Part shown: positions 42,750-51,243 of the stretch, piece after piece
How positions within the stretch are numbered: position 1 is the first letter of the stretch
How the letters are laid out: each line of letters opens with the position of its first letter
Assembly (NCBI RefSeq): GCF_014201115.1
Contig: NZ_JACHDO010000001.1
Coordinates: forward strand, 5,394,001-5,458,000
Origin: Nocardiopsis metallicus
GTDB lineage: Bacteria > Actinomycetota > Actinomycetes > Streptosporangiales > Streptosporangiaceae
Length of the DNA: 64,000 nt
Direction of reading: 5' to 3'
Made by a program: the position numbers and the translations under genes
Notes under the pieces: generated by a model
The model's database searches: none
The model's input: only the letters and a program-made list of their open reading frames with translations
What the model was told of the DNA's origin: nothing

Positions 42750-43655
42750 TCAGGCCCGGGGCTCGGGCTCCTGGGTCTGAACGGCGGACTCGGCGACGCC
42801 GTTGGCGGGCACGGTCAGCAGACGGATCCCGTAGGCCGCCACCAGGCCGCACAGCAGGGCGACCGCGCCGCCGAGCCAGCCGCCCGCGTAGGTCTCGCCC
42901 ATGAACACGACCCCCACCAGCGCCGCCGCCACCGGGTTGGCCAGCGTGGTGACACCCAACGGCGCCCCCAGGTCCATGCCCTGGTAAGCGGCCTGTGCCA
43001 GGAAGAGCCCGAAGACCGCGATCACCGCGGTGGCCAGCGCCGACGGGTGCGTGAGCCCGGCCAACAGACCGTCGCCGAAGGCCCACACCGCGGTCTTCAC
43101 CGTCGCCGCGGCCACCCCGAAGGCGATTCCGGCCGCGGCGGCGAGCAGGTAGCTGCGCCAGGACGCGGAGGGGACCCGGCCCGCGATCCCGGCGATGGCG
43201 GCGAGGAGAACGACGGCCCCGACCCCCACCAGCACCGAATCCTCGGCGGACAGCACCCCTCCCTGGTCACCGGTGACCGTGACCGCCAGCAGCACCCCGA
43301 GCGCCAGCATCGTGTAGGCGGCGCCGTGCCACTCCGCGCGGCTGACCTTGCGGTGGGCGAGCCTGGCCGACCACGGGATACCGAAGATGAGCACCAGTAC
43401 GCCGAGGGGCTGGATGACGGTCAGCGGCGCGAAGCTCACCGCCGCCACCTGGAAACCGGCACGGCCCCCGTTGAACACCAGCGACACCCACCAGAGCGGG
43501 TGGCGAAGGAGCGAACCCAGTTGCCTACGGCCGGTCAGGGGTTCGGTCATCCGGACGGCGAGCCTGCGCTGGGCCACGGCGGCGGCCGTGTACGAGACAC
43601 AGGACAGAACACCGAAGGTGATCCCGAGCCACATGCCATACGACAAAAGGGTCAT
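42750..43655 (-). CDS. DMT-superfamily (EamA-like) membrane transporter
   Basis: 301 residues with nine to ten helices: LGITFGVLSCVSYTAAAVAQ at the start, PLTVIQPLGVLVLIFGIPWSA, AAYTMLALGVLLAVTVTG, LGVTTLANPVAAALVGVVFMGE near the end. The PLTVIQPLGV and GVTTLANPVAAALVGVVFMGE helices are the duplicated EamA ends, where the Pro and Glu are conserved. Exports or imports small metabolites; substrate unknown. ATG 43655 was preferred to 43664 because GGGAGG is nine bases upstream of it. Confidence 0.85.
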   Translation of the reverse strand: MTLLSYGMWLGITFGVLSCVSYTAAAVAQRRLAVRMTEPLTGRRQLGSLLRHPLWWVSLVFNGGRAGFQVAAVSFAPLTVIQPLGVLVLIFGIPWSARLAHRKVSRAEWHGAAYTMLALGVLLAVTVTGDQGGVLSAEDSVLVGVGAVVLLAAIAGIAGRVPSASWRSYLLAAAAGIAFGVAAATVKTAVWAFGDGLLAGLTHPSALATAVIAVFGLFLAQAAYQGMDLGAPLGVTTLANPVAAALVGVVFMGETYAGGWLGGAVALLCGLVAAYGIRLLTVPANGVAESAVQTQEPEPRA

Positions 43656-43718
43656 GGCACCCATCCTCCCGGGCGGTCAGGAGGGGGACAACGGAGGGGT
43701 AGGGCTGGCTCCGCGGGA

Positions 43719-44243
43719 TTACGCGGAGACGCCACGGGGAGCTGGAACCGCGGCGGGGCGCGCCCCCGCGGCCGCCAGCCGGTCCTCGCGGGAGCAACGG
43801 AAGTAGCGGTTGGCGGCGGGTGTGAAGGCCGCCACCGTCGCCACCACCACGGCCACGACGTAGACCAGCGTGTGCGCGATTCGCACGAGCAGGGCGACCC
43901 CGTGGCCCTCATAGCCCAGTCCGACGAACACCCCCAGCCCCGACAGCACCCCGATCCCCATGGAGACCAGCACGCTCACCAGTCCCACACCGGTCATGAG
44001 CACCACCAGGGTGACCCGGGACCAGCCGTGGCCGCGGGCGAACCAGGCCACCAGGAGGGCGGAGAAGGTGTAGAGCAGCGCGCGCGTGACCAGCGCGAGC
44101 CACGGCACGGCCCCGCCGTCGGCCAGTCCGGGGGCGACAGCGAGGGAGGTCTCGGTGATCCCCGCCGCGATCGCCACCGCCCACAGGATCGTGGCCCAAC
44201 GCACCGGATTCGGAAGGGTCGGGTTCGGAACGGTTCTGTGCAT
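43719..44243 (-). CDS. four-helix membrane protein, unknown function
   Basis: 174 residues with four hydrophobic stretches (ATILWAVAIAAGITETSLAVA, ALVTRALLYTFSALLVAWFA, VTLVVLMTGVGLVSVLVSMGI and LLVRIAHTLVYVVAVVVATVAAF), ending in a charged cytoplasmic tail with RYFRCSREDRLAAAG. I see no catalytic motif and do not recognise the family. A clear palindromic operator lies 37 bp upstream (44280-44296), so it is probably regulated by a repressor encoded elsewhere. ATG 44243 has no good ribosome binding site, so translation may be weak or leaderless. Confidence 0.7.
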   Translation of the reverse strand: MHRTVPNPTLPNPVRWATILWAVAIAAGITETSLAVAPGLADGGAVPWLALVTRALLYTFSALLVAWFARGHGWSRVTLVVLMTGVGLVSVLVSMGIGVLSGLGVFVGLGYEGHGVALLVRIAHTLVYVVAVVVATVAAFTPAANRYFRCSREDRLAAAGARPAAVPAPRGVSA

Positions 44244-44279
44244 GGAACCCAGGTTCCCGCGCCGGGGCGGCTGTTTCCA

Positions 44280-44296
44280 TGGTGGTGATACCACCA
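44280..44296. promoter_or_regulatory. palindromic operator TGGTGGT-gat-ACCACCA
   Basis: Perfect 7-3-7 inverted repeat 37 bp before the membrane-protein start. No regulator gene of this kind is adjacent. Confidence 0.55.
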
Positions 44297-44314
44297 CCAT
44301 CCGTGGTGCGCGCT

Positions 44315-44490
44315 CCCCCCTGTTCGCGGAAGAGCTCGGTTGCGGGCAGCCCGAAGCGGGCGGGAGTGGAGGCTCCCCCGGTATCGACGTCAGGCCGAAC
44401 ATGAGAGCTCCTTCCGGAGCCGTGCTCCAGCCCGTGGATAACGGGAAACCGCCGACCCTGACCTGCCTTCCGTTCCTCGCACCGCCTCCA
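44315..44490 (+). repeat. dispersed intergenic repeat, copy A
   Basis: Plus-strand counterpart of copy B (42500-42690). The core is 44342-44396, with GTGGATAAC at about 44434. It occupies most of the 340-bp gap between the membrane protein and the ABC-2 ATPase gene; no gene is in the gap. Confidence 0.65.
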
Positions 44491-44583
44491 CCCCTGCTAC
44501 CCCTGCCCCCTCCTGCTTCTTCCACCGCTTCGGCGCTGACCGCTGCTTCGGTGCCGACCATCCCTCAACACCGACGCCCTGCC

Positions 44584-45624
44584 TCAGGCCCGGGTGTTGT
44601 CAGCGGGGACCGTGCCGCGGTAGAGGGCGGAGACCACGCCCTCGATGTCGGGTTCGCGCAGGGTCAGATCGGCGACCTCCTGTTCCCGGGTGACCTCCGC
44701 GACCACCCGGGCCGGGTTGTCCGCCAGCTCCAGCCACTGGCGCGGGCCCTCCACCCGGACCGTGGTCGCTCCGCTGACCTGGATCGCGGGGGCCGGGGCG
44801 ACCAGGTCGACCACCAGCACCCGCGGGGTCGGGACGGTCGCGCGCAGTTCGGGCAGATCGCCGTCGAAGGCCAGTCGGCCCTTGTCGATCACCATCACCC
44901 GGTCGCACAACCGCTCCACGTCACCCAGGTCGTGCGTGGTGATGAGGATGGTGGTGCCCCGCTCCCGGTTGACCTTGAGCAGGAACTCGCGGATGGTCGA
45001 CTTGCTGACCACGTCCAGGCCGATGGTGGGCTCGTCAAGCACCAGCAGGCGCGGGGCGTGCAGCAGGGCGGCGGTCAGGTCACCGCGCATCCGCTGGCCC
45101 AGGCTGAGCTGGCGGACCGGGGTGTCCAGGAACGGTTCGAGCTCCAGGAGTCCGGTGAGTTCGGCCAAGCGCTCGGCGTGGGCGTCGGCGGGCACCCGGT
45201 ACAGGTGGCGGGTGAGGGTGAGGCTGTCGCGCAAAGGCAGGTCCCACCACAGGGTGGTGCGCTGACCGAACACCACCCCGATCTCCCTGGCCAGGCGGGT
45301 GCGCTGGCGGGACGGATTCGTCCCGGCCACCCGGACGCTGCCCGCGGAGGGGGTGAGGATGCCGGTGAGCATCTTCATGGTGCTGGACTTCCCGGCGCCG
45401 TTCGGGCCCAGGTAGCCGACGATCTCCCCTGGCTGGACGGTGAACGTCACGTCCCGGACCGCGCTCACGGTGCGCCGGGTGCGGCGCAGGAACGGCCCCT
45501 CGGATAGCACGAAGTCACGGCCGAGCCCGACCGCCTCGATGATCGGTTCGGCGGAGGGTGAGGCGGGTGGACCGGGGACGGCAGGGGTGGTGACGGGTTC
45601 GGTGATCTGTCCTTCGGTGGGCAT
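44584..45624 (-). CDS. ABC-2 exporter ATPase
   Basis: 346 residues. Walker A GPNGAGKSS, Q-loop GVVFGQRTTLWWDLPLRDS (the FGQRTxLWWDLP stretch is typical of ATPases partnered with ABC2_membrane_6 permeases), signature LSLGQRMRGDL, Walker B LLVLDEPTIGLDVVSK, H-loop LITTHDL. Last gene of the operon, three bases after the permease stop. In this subfamily exporters remove viologens, drugs or lipids; the substrate here is unknown. Confidence 0.92.
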   Translation of the reverse strand: MPTEGQITEPVTTPAVPGPPASPSAEPIIEAVGLGRDFVLSEGPFLRRTRRTVSAVRDVTFTVQPGEIVGYLGPNGAGKSSTMKMLTGILTPSAGSVRVAGTNPSRQRTRLAREIGVVFGQRTTLWWDLPLRDSLTLTRHLYRVPADAHAERLAELTGLLELEPFLDTPVRQLSLGQRMRGDLTAALLHAPRLLVLDEPTIGLDVVSKSTIREFLLKVNRERGTTILITTHDLGDVERLCDRVMVIDKGRLAFDGDLPELRATVPTPRVLVVDLVAPAPAIQVSGATTVRVEGPRQWLELADNPARVVAEVTREQEVADLTLREPDIEGVVSALYRGTVPADNTRA

Positions 45625-45627
45625 CGG

Positions 45628-46503
45628 TCAGCTCCCGGTGGATCGGTAGTGGCGCAGCCCGAACCGCCACACCAGGGCGGCGAACAGGGCGAGGGCGACG
45701 GCGACGAGGGGACCGAGGTAACGCAGCGGCTCGGGCAGGCCCACCGGATCGGGGCGATCCAGCAGGTAGAGCGCGGGCTGCCAGCTCACGAAGGCCAGCG
45801 GCACCACGAAGGTCACCACCCGCACCAGGTCGCGGCCGTAGACAGCGATGGGGTACTCAGTGAACGCCTGCCCGCCGTAGGTCACCGAGTTGGCCGCCTC
45901 GCGCGCGTCGGCGACGAAGAACTGGAGGCAGCCCGCGAGCAACCACACCGAGGAGCAGATGACCACGCCCGAGACCAGCAGGACCACGAGCATGAGCGCT
46001 CGCCCCGGTGTCCAGTCGATATCGCATTTGACCAGGGCGTACACCAACACGATGAGTGCGGGAACCACCCTGCCCAGGCGGCGCGGGGAGAACTGGTCGG
46101 TGGCCAGCTGGATGAGCGGTGAGACGGGGCGGACCAGCATCGTGTCGAAGCTGCCGGTGCGGATCTGCTCGCCGAGCCGGTCCACCGCGCCCATGAGGAA
46201 CTGCGCACCGCCGAAGGCGAAGGCGGCCAGCGCGTAAATCAGCAGCCCCTCGTACACCGAGAACCCCGCGAGCGTCCCGGCGTGCCCGAAGACCACCACG
46301 ACGGCGCCCATCTCGGCCAGCGAGGCGAGCACGACACCGGTGGTGAACAGGGTCAGCGCCATCGGGTACTGCGCGATGGCCCGGCACCAGGTCCAGGCGA
46401 GCAGGACATAGGTTCCCAGCGTCCGGCCCACGCCCCCGATCGGTTTCCGGAAGCGGGGCGCTCTCGGGGTGCCCGGGTGGGGAGCGGAGAGTGTGTCAGC
46501 CAC
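45628..46503 (-). CDS. ABC-2 permease (ABC2_membrane_6-like), second subunit
   Basis: 291 residues, six helices. Segments include YEGLLIYALAAFAFGGAQFL, DRLGEQIRTGSFDTMLVRPVSPLIQL (the conserved RTGxFDxxLxRP loop of this family), and VVTFVVPLAFVSWQPALYLL near the end. GTG 46503 overlaps the stop of the first permease by 8 bp. It forms a heterodimer with that permease. Confidence 0.88.
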   Translation of the reverse strand: MADTLSAPHPGTPRAPRFRKPIGGVGRTLGTYVLLAWTWCRAIAQYPMALTLFTTGVVLASLAEMGAVVVVFGHAGTLAGFSVYEGLLIYALAAFAFGGAQFLMGAVDRLGEQIRTGSFDTMLVRPVSPLIQLATDQFSPRRLGRVVPALIVLVYALVKCDIDWTPGRALMLVVLLVSGVVICSSVWLLAGCLQFFVADAREAANSVTYGGQAFTEYPIAVYGRDLVRVVTFVVPLAFVSWQPALYLLDRPDPVGLPEPLRYLGPLVAVALALFAALVWRFGLRHYRSTGS

Positions 46504-47296
46504 CCTGGATCACCACCCTGCGCGTGGCCCGGCTGGTCAGCCAGGCACCGAGGGTGAGCAGCGCCACCGCCCAGCCCGCCTGCAGCGACAGCCCGCCGAG
46601 CACGCTCCCGCCCGGCAGCGTGTCCTTGCCGAGGAAGACCTCCGCGGGGATCTGCACCATGGACGCCCACTGCAGCAGCCGCAGCACGTCGGCGACCCCG
46701 GTCGGGAACAGGGTGAGCGGGAGCAGCATCCCGGCCAGCACCGGACCGGCAGGGCCCATGATCGCCCACACGCCCCGGGTGTCCAGCAGCCAGAAACCCA
46801 CCACGGAGTACAGGTAGCGCAGCCCGAACCCGACCAGGACGGCCAGGGCGAACGACACCAGTGTCAGTATCCAGCGCACGGGGTCGCCGGGCAGGGCCAG
46901 GGAGAACAGGAGCGCGCCGATCACGAAGGTGGGCACGCTGCGGAAGAGGAAGTCGAAGGTGACCCGGCCCAGGTCCTGGGCAAGCCACCACCCGAGAACC
47001 GGGACCGGGCGGAGCAGGTCGATACCCACCGCACCGGTGCGGATGCGTTCGCTGAGGTCGAGTGCCGGCCCCATGATGGCGAGCGGGGCCAGCAGCGCCT
47101 GGGCCACGTACACCTGGGTGACGGCGTCGGTGGCGTCGTAACCGTTGATCTCCGGGCGCGCCGTGAACAGCGCGAGCAGCACCATGGCGTTGATCGCGCC
47201 GAAGACCGAGTTGGTGAACACCCCGGCGGCGGTGGCCGCGCGGTAAGTGGAGTAACGGCGCAGCCCACGGGCGTACACCGCGCAGTAGACACGCAC
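46496..47296 (-). CDS. ABC-2 permease (ABC2_membrane_6-like), first subunit
   Basis: 266 residues, six helices. DLSERIRTGAVGIDLLRPVPVLG is the counterpart of the RTGxFDxxLxRP loop in the second subunit, and GLRYLYSVVGFWLLDTRGVW is another family segment. First gene of the three-gene exporter operon. GTG 47296 has GGGGAG about ten bases upstream. Confidence 0.88.
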   Translation of the reverse strand: MRVYCAVYARGLRRYSTYRAATAAGVFTNSVFGAINAMVLLALFTARPEINGYDATDAVTQVYVAQALLAPLAIMGPALDLSERIRTGAVGIDLLRPVPVLGWWLAQDLGRVTFDFLFRSVPTFVIGALLFSLALPGDPVRWILTLVSFALAVLVGFGLRYLYSVVGFWLLDTRGVWAIMGPAGPVLAGMLLPLTLFPTGVADVLRLLQWASMVQIPAEVFLGKDTLPGGSVLGGLSLQAGWAVALLTLGAWLTSRATRRVVIQGG

Positions 47297-47636
47297 GGGC
47301 GTGGCTCCCCTGGCAGCTAGAGAACGTGCAGAAGCATCCGGTCTCGACCACGGAGGTCCCTCAGGGGGCCGCGGGCAGACACGGGTTCGGCACGTCCCTG
47401 GGCCGGAAGGCCAGGTCCGGGTCGCCGCGAAGGAGTGACACTAGCACGGCGTTCGAGAGGCCACCACGCCTTCGCCGAAACCGGCCGCGTGGTGACCGCG
47501 GACGGCCGGGCGAAACGGGCGAGGCCGACCAGGGCGGTCAGCCGGTACCGCCGGGTGGCGGTCGCCCCGGTCAGTCACCGGCCGGGGACGGCTTCCGGCC
47601 GAGGAACGCGTCGATCGCGCGGGCGAGCGTGCCGGG
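47297..47636. other. 340-bp region without a supported gene
   Basis: It should contain the promoter of the ABC-2 operon on the minus strand and the missing start of the WYL gene on the plus strand. Frames crossing it have no family likeness. Confidence 0.4.
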
Positions 47637-48323
47637 AGCTTCGAGGTCAGCGTCCGCACGGTCAAGCGCGACGTCTCGGCTCTCCACCAGAGCGGCTTTC
47701 CGACCTGGGCGCGTACCGGCCCGGGCGGCGGATACGTCGTCGACCCGGCCGCGACGCTCCCGCCGGTGAACTTCACCGACGCCGAGGTCTGCGGACTGGC
47801 CGCCGCGGTGTCCGCGCACCGGGGTCAGCCCTTCGACGGTCATGCCCGCGCCGCGCTCACCAAGGTGCTCGGGGTCATGGAACCGCGGGCCAGACGGCGC
47901 GCCACCGAACTGACCCAGCGGGTGTGGATCGATCGAACCGACGCCGATGTCGGAACCGCCCGCTCACGGCACGCAGTCGACCAAGCTCTCCAGGAGCGGC
48001 GGGTGCTGTGGCTGAGCTACCGCGACCGCGAGGGCACCGGCACGGACGGGACCGTCGATCCGGTCCTCCTCGCCCGCGCCCGGGGGCACTGGTTCCTCGT
48101 GGCCCGCTGCCGCCACGAGGACGCGGTCCGTTGGTTCCGGATCGGCCGCGTCGAGCGGGCGCGTGTCACCGCCGAGTGCGCGGCCGACATCCCGGTCGAG
48201 TCGGTCGGCACCCCGCCGCCGACAGCCGAAGGCGTCAACGGCCGCTGCGGGCGGCAGCGGGCCGAGCGGGACCGGCGGGCGCCGATCAGCCGCGACCGGC
48301 GAAGGGCATCTCCCTGGCCATGA
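47637..48323 (+). pseudogene. WYL-domain transcriptional regulator, damaged N-terminus
   Basis: From 47640 the frame reads FEVSVRTVKRDVSALHQSGF and GPGGGY, the recognition helix and wing of a DeoR-like HTH of the WYL/YafY type, then the linker and WYL domain (RVLWLSYRDREG, VDPVLLARARGHWFLVARC, RWFRIGRVERA). The first HTH helices are missing or scrambled upstream, no start with a ribosome binding site is visible, and the C-terminus runs into the SDR gene on the opposite strand. Probably inactive. An ATG at 47766 would give only the WYL part, which senses ligands. Confidence 0.65.
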
Positions 48324-49035
48324 CCGTCACGGTCGGGACGCTCACGTCCAAGGGAAGGGACACGATGTGCGCGATCATGTCGGCCACGTGCGCGGCGTCG
48401 ATGCTCGGTTCCGCACGCACAGAACCGTCGGCCTGGCGGGCCTGGCCGAACCCGGCGGTCATCGCGGTGGCGGCGTTGCCGACGTCGATCTGCGTGCAGG
48501 CGATCCCGTACCCCCGCAGGTCCAGGTTCATCGACGCGGTCAGGCCGCTGATCGCGTGCTTGCTCACCGTGTAGGCCACACTCGACGGCCGCGGTACGTG
48601 CGCGGAGATGGAGCCGTTGTTGATGATCCGCCCGCCCTGCGGGGCCTGGGCCTTCATCATCGCCGCGGCCTCCCGCGCGCAGTTCAGCGATCCGGTGACG
48701 TTGGTGTCCAGGACCTCGCGCCAGGCGCTGTCCCCGATCTCGTCCACCGAAGCGGCCGGGCCGAACACCCCGGCGTTGTTGAACAGTACGTCCACCCGGC
48801 CGAAGCGCTCACGCACCGCTCCGAACAGCGCCCGGACCGACTCCGCCGAGGTCACGTCCGTCTCGACGACCACCGCGCCGGGGCTGCCGTCGGCGGTCTC
48901 CTCCAGGGTCTTCCTGCGGCGACCGGCCAGCACCACCGAGTGCCCGTCCCCGAGCAGCCGCCGCGCGGTCTCCCGCCCGATCCCGGCGCCCGCCCCGGTG
49001 ATCACGATGACCTTGTGGTCGTTCCCAGCAGCCAC
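48286..49035 (-). CDS. short-chain dehydrogenase/reductase
   Basis: 249 residues, classical SDR. Cofactor loop TGAGAGIGRE with LAGRRR after beta-2 (Arg pair suggests NADP), NNAG, and catalytic Ser (NNGSISA) with YTVSK (Tyr-x-x-x-Lys). It resembles oxidoreductases of the YdfG/serine 3-dehydrogenase kind. GTG 49035 has GAGGGGG six bases upstream. Substrate cannot be assigned. The last 38 bp overlap the WYL relic on the other strand. Confidence 0.9.
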   Translation of the reverse strand: MAAGNDHKVIVITGAGAGIGRETARRLLGDGHSVVLAGRRRKTLEETADGSPGAVVVETDVTSAESVRALFGAVRERFGRVDVLFNNAGVFGPAASVDEIGDSAWREVLDTNVTGSLNCAREAAAMMKAQAPQGGRIINNGSISAHVPRPSSVAYTVSKHAISGLTASMNLDLRGYGIACTQIDVGNAATAMTAGFGQARQADGSVRAEPSIDAAHVADMIAHIVSLPLDVSVPTVTVMAREMPFAGRG

Positions 49036-49109
49036 GGCCAGCCCCCTCGTTCGGCCCGATCCAGCAGCAGGAGACTACCGACCGGATCCGACACGGCCGC
49101 ACCCGGTCC

Positions 49110-49310
49110 GGTGCCCCCTCACGGGCCCCACTCGTTCAGCACCGCCCAGATGAGCGCCGCGGCTCAGACCCTGCGCGGTGCCGAGTACCGGGTCGACGTC
49201 CTCGACCTCTACTCCGACGCATGGGCCCCAGCCCTCGCCCGCAAGGAGTTCGCACCGGTGGAAGGCCATTTCACACCGAAGGCCGAGCAGATGCGTGCGG
49301 GCGGGAGCCC
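49110..49310 (+). pseudogene. NAD(P)H:quinone oxidoreductase (flavodoxin-like) fragment
   Basis: About 65 residues resemble the N-terminal region of NQO1/MdaB-type proteins: PHSFSTAQMSAAAQ, YRVDVLDLYSDAW, then VEGHFTPKAEQMRA. The first beta strand and everything after residue about 90 (the FMN-binding WWF/GxP part) are missing. No start codon with a binding site. A relic left between the SDR and dhaL genes. Confidence 0.65.
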
Positions 49311-49363
49311 AGTTCACCAACCCGGCATCGTCCTCATCGAGTGCGGCACAGGACCGTCCCGGC

Positions 49364-49972
49364 TCAGGCCCCTTCCGCCGCGTCGAAGAACCAGGCGATG
49401 GAGAGCGCGCCCGGGTCGAGGACCTGCTGGGCTCTCTCGCCCAGGTAGCTGGCCCGGCCGCGGTGGGCGATCATGCCGCTGGTGGAGTCGGCGCCGGCGC
49501 GGGCGGCTCGGGCGGCTTCCCGGAGGGCCTCGCGCCAGGAGCGGGTTTCGGTGGAGGCGAGGGCCTCGGTGGCGGGGACCATCGCGTCGACCATGGTCTT
49601 GTGGCCCACCTCGGCCTTGCCGAGGCGGCGGACGGCGCCGGTGGCGGTGTCGAAGGCCTTGGCGAGGTCGGACACCGCCCAGGGCGCGGAGGGTCCAGCG
49701 CCCAGGCGGCCGAACCAGAGGCCGAAGAGCGGGCCGCTGGTGCCGCCGGAGGCGAGGAAGGTGTCCGAGACGGACTGGAAGACCTCGGCCGGGTTCCCGC
49801 CCTCCAGGTCGGTGCGGGCGCGTTTGAGGGCCGAGCCGATGTTCCAGCCGAAGTCGCCGTCGCCTGCCTGTCTGTCGAGTTCGGTGAGCTCGTCGGCGTC
49901 CTTGATCACCCGGTCGGCGAAGGCGAGGATCCAGGCCTTCGTCTGCTCGCCGGTGAGTTCGGTTTCGGTCAT
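49364..49972 (-). CDS. dhaL: dihydroxyacetone kinase ADP-binding subunit
   Basis: 202 residues. DhaL binds ADP/ATP and phosphorylates dihydroxyacetone bound to DhaK. The Mg-nucleotide motif LDRQAGDGDFGWN (Asp triad) and GGTSGPLFG are present, and GHKTMVDA and SGMIAHRGRASYLGERAQQVLDPGA are the family C-terminus. ATG 49972 has GAGGAAC upstream, 11 bp after the dhaK stop. No dhaM (the PTS-linked phosphate donor) is in the window, so energising may depend on a distant gene or on free ATP. Confidence 0.95.
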   Translation of the reverse strand: MTETELTGEQTKAWILAFADRVIKDADELTELDRQAGDGDFGWNIGSALKRARTDLEGGNPAEVFQSVSDTFLASGGTSGPLFGLWFGRLGAGPSAPWAVSDLAKAFDTATGAVRRLGKAEVGHKTMVDAMVPATEALASTETRSWREALREAARAARAGADSTSGMIAHRGRASYLGERAQQVLDPGALSIAWFFDAAEGA

Positions 49973-49983
49973 CGCTGTTCCTC

Positions 49984-50979
49984 TCACCAGACCAGTGCGG
50001 GCGTCCGCACCGGCGCGTCCCAGTACTTCACGAGGTCGTCGGTCAGCGCGGTGAGCGTGATCGACAGCCCCTTCATGTCCAGTGAGGTCACGTACGGCCC
50101 CACGAGTGACCGGGCGATGTTCACGCCCAGGCCGTCGAGGACCCGGCGGGTCTCGCGCGCCGCCACACCGAGCTCCAGGCCGTGGGTCGCGCCGAGTCCG
50201 TTGACGATCGCCAGGACCGAGTCCCCTCGCTTGATCCCCACGGACTCCACGAGCGGGCCTACCAGGCTCTCCACCAGGCCAGCGGCTTCGAGGACGGGCC
50301 GGGTCTGGATGCCGCGTTCGCCGTGGATGCCCACGCCGAACTCCATCTCCCCCGGCTCCAGCTCGAAGGACCGCTTGCCGGTCATCGGGTTGGTACACGC
50401 TTCGAAGGCCACGCTGAGGGTGGCCGATCGCGCCACCACGTCCTGGCCGAGCAGGCGCACGTCGGCCAGCGGAGCACCGGCCTCGGCGGCGGCCCCGCAG
50501 ATCTTCTCCACCGCGACGACCGCGGCGGTCCCCCGGCGGCCGGGACCGCCGTCGTCCTCGCGCTGGGTGGCGAGGTCGTCGTCGACCAGTACCTGTTCGA
50601 CCCGGTGGGTCTCGGCGAGGAGCTCGGCGGCAATGGAGAAGTTCAGGACGTCGCCGGTGTAGTTCTTGACCACCGTCACCGTGCCCTCGCCGGTGTCCGC
50701 GGCGCGGATGGCGGCCCGCACCTGGAGCGCGGTCGGACTGGCGAAGACTTCACCCGGAACGGCGGCGTCGAGCATGCCGGAGCCGACGAAGCCGGTGTGC
50801 AGAGGTTCGTGCCCGGACCCGCCGCCGGAGATCAGGGCGACCTTCCCCGCGGCGGGCACGCGCCGGGTGACGAACAGGGGGTCGGTGTGCACGTCGACCA
50901 GGCCGCCGTGGGCCTCGGCGAGACCCTCCAGCGCCTGTTCGACCAGGGTCTCGCGCTCGTTCATGAAGAACCGGCTCAT
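49984..50979 (-). CDS. dhaK: dihydroxyacetone kinase, substrate-binding subunit
   Basis: 331 residues. DhaK binds dihydroxyacetone covalently through His in GIHGERG (about residue 220). SGGGSGHEPLHTGFVG, the phosphate-loop region, KNYTGDVLNF, NGLGATHGLEL and the C-terminal SLDMKGLSITL are all family motifs. ATG 50979 has AGGAGG seven bases upstream. Heads dhaKL and faces the DUF418 gene across a 264-bp region with GGCCGATCGGC repeats. Confidence 0.96.
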   Translation of the reverse strand: MSRFFMNERETLVEQALEGLAEAHGGLVDVHTDPLFVTRRVPAAGKVALISGGGSGHEPLHTGFVGSGMLDAAVPGEVFASPTALQVRAAIRAADTGEGTVTVVKNYTGDVLNFSIAAELLAETHRVEQVLVDDDLATQREDDGGPGRRGTAAVVAVEKICGAAAEAGAPLADVRLLGQDVVARSATLSVAFEACTNPMTGKRSFELEPGEMEFGVGIHGERGIQTRPVLEAAGLVESLVGPLVESVGIKRGDSVLAIVNGLGATHGLELGVAARETRRVLDGLGVNIARSLVGPYVTSLDMKGLSITLTALTDDLVKYWDAPVRTPALVW

Positions 50980-51243
50980 GCCGCCTCCTGGGTTCGGATA
51001 TCCCTCGTCCGGGCACCGCGCGACGGGCAGGGCGCCGTGTCCCACCCCATGCCTACCCACTCCCCGCCCGCCCCACCTCCGGTTGGCTTCCGGCCGATCG
51101 GCCGAGCAGCTTCTGGCCGATCGGCTGGCCGGTCGGCCGATGCGGCTGACCACCCGGCCGGCGAAGACTGAGAGAACCGCCAGGCGTGGCACGAGGAGCA
51201 GAACCAAACCCAGCAGCACCAAGCGACAGGGGGACGAGTCGAC
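50980..51243. promoter_or_regulatory. divergent promoter region, dhaKL / DUF418
   Basis: 264 bp with repeated GGCCGATCGGC elements (see 51087-51125 and a third related GGTCGGCCGAT at 51131). These fit a shared regulator binding site; no promoter hexamers can be set. Confidence 0.5.
51087..51125. repeat. two CTTCYGGCCGATCGGC copies, 23-bp period
   Basis: Copies at 51087-51102 and 51110-51125 differ at one base. Each contains the palindrome GCCGATCGGC. Probable operator pair. Confidence 0.6.
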
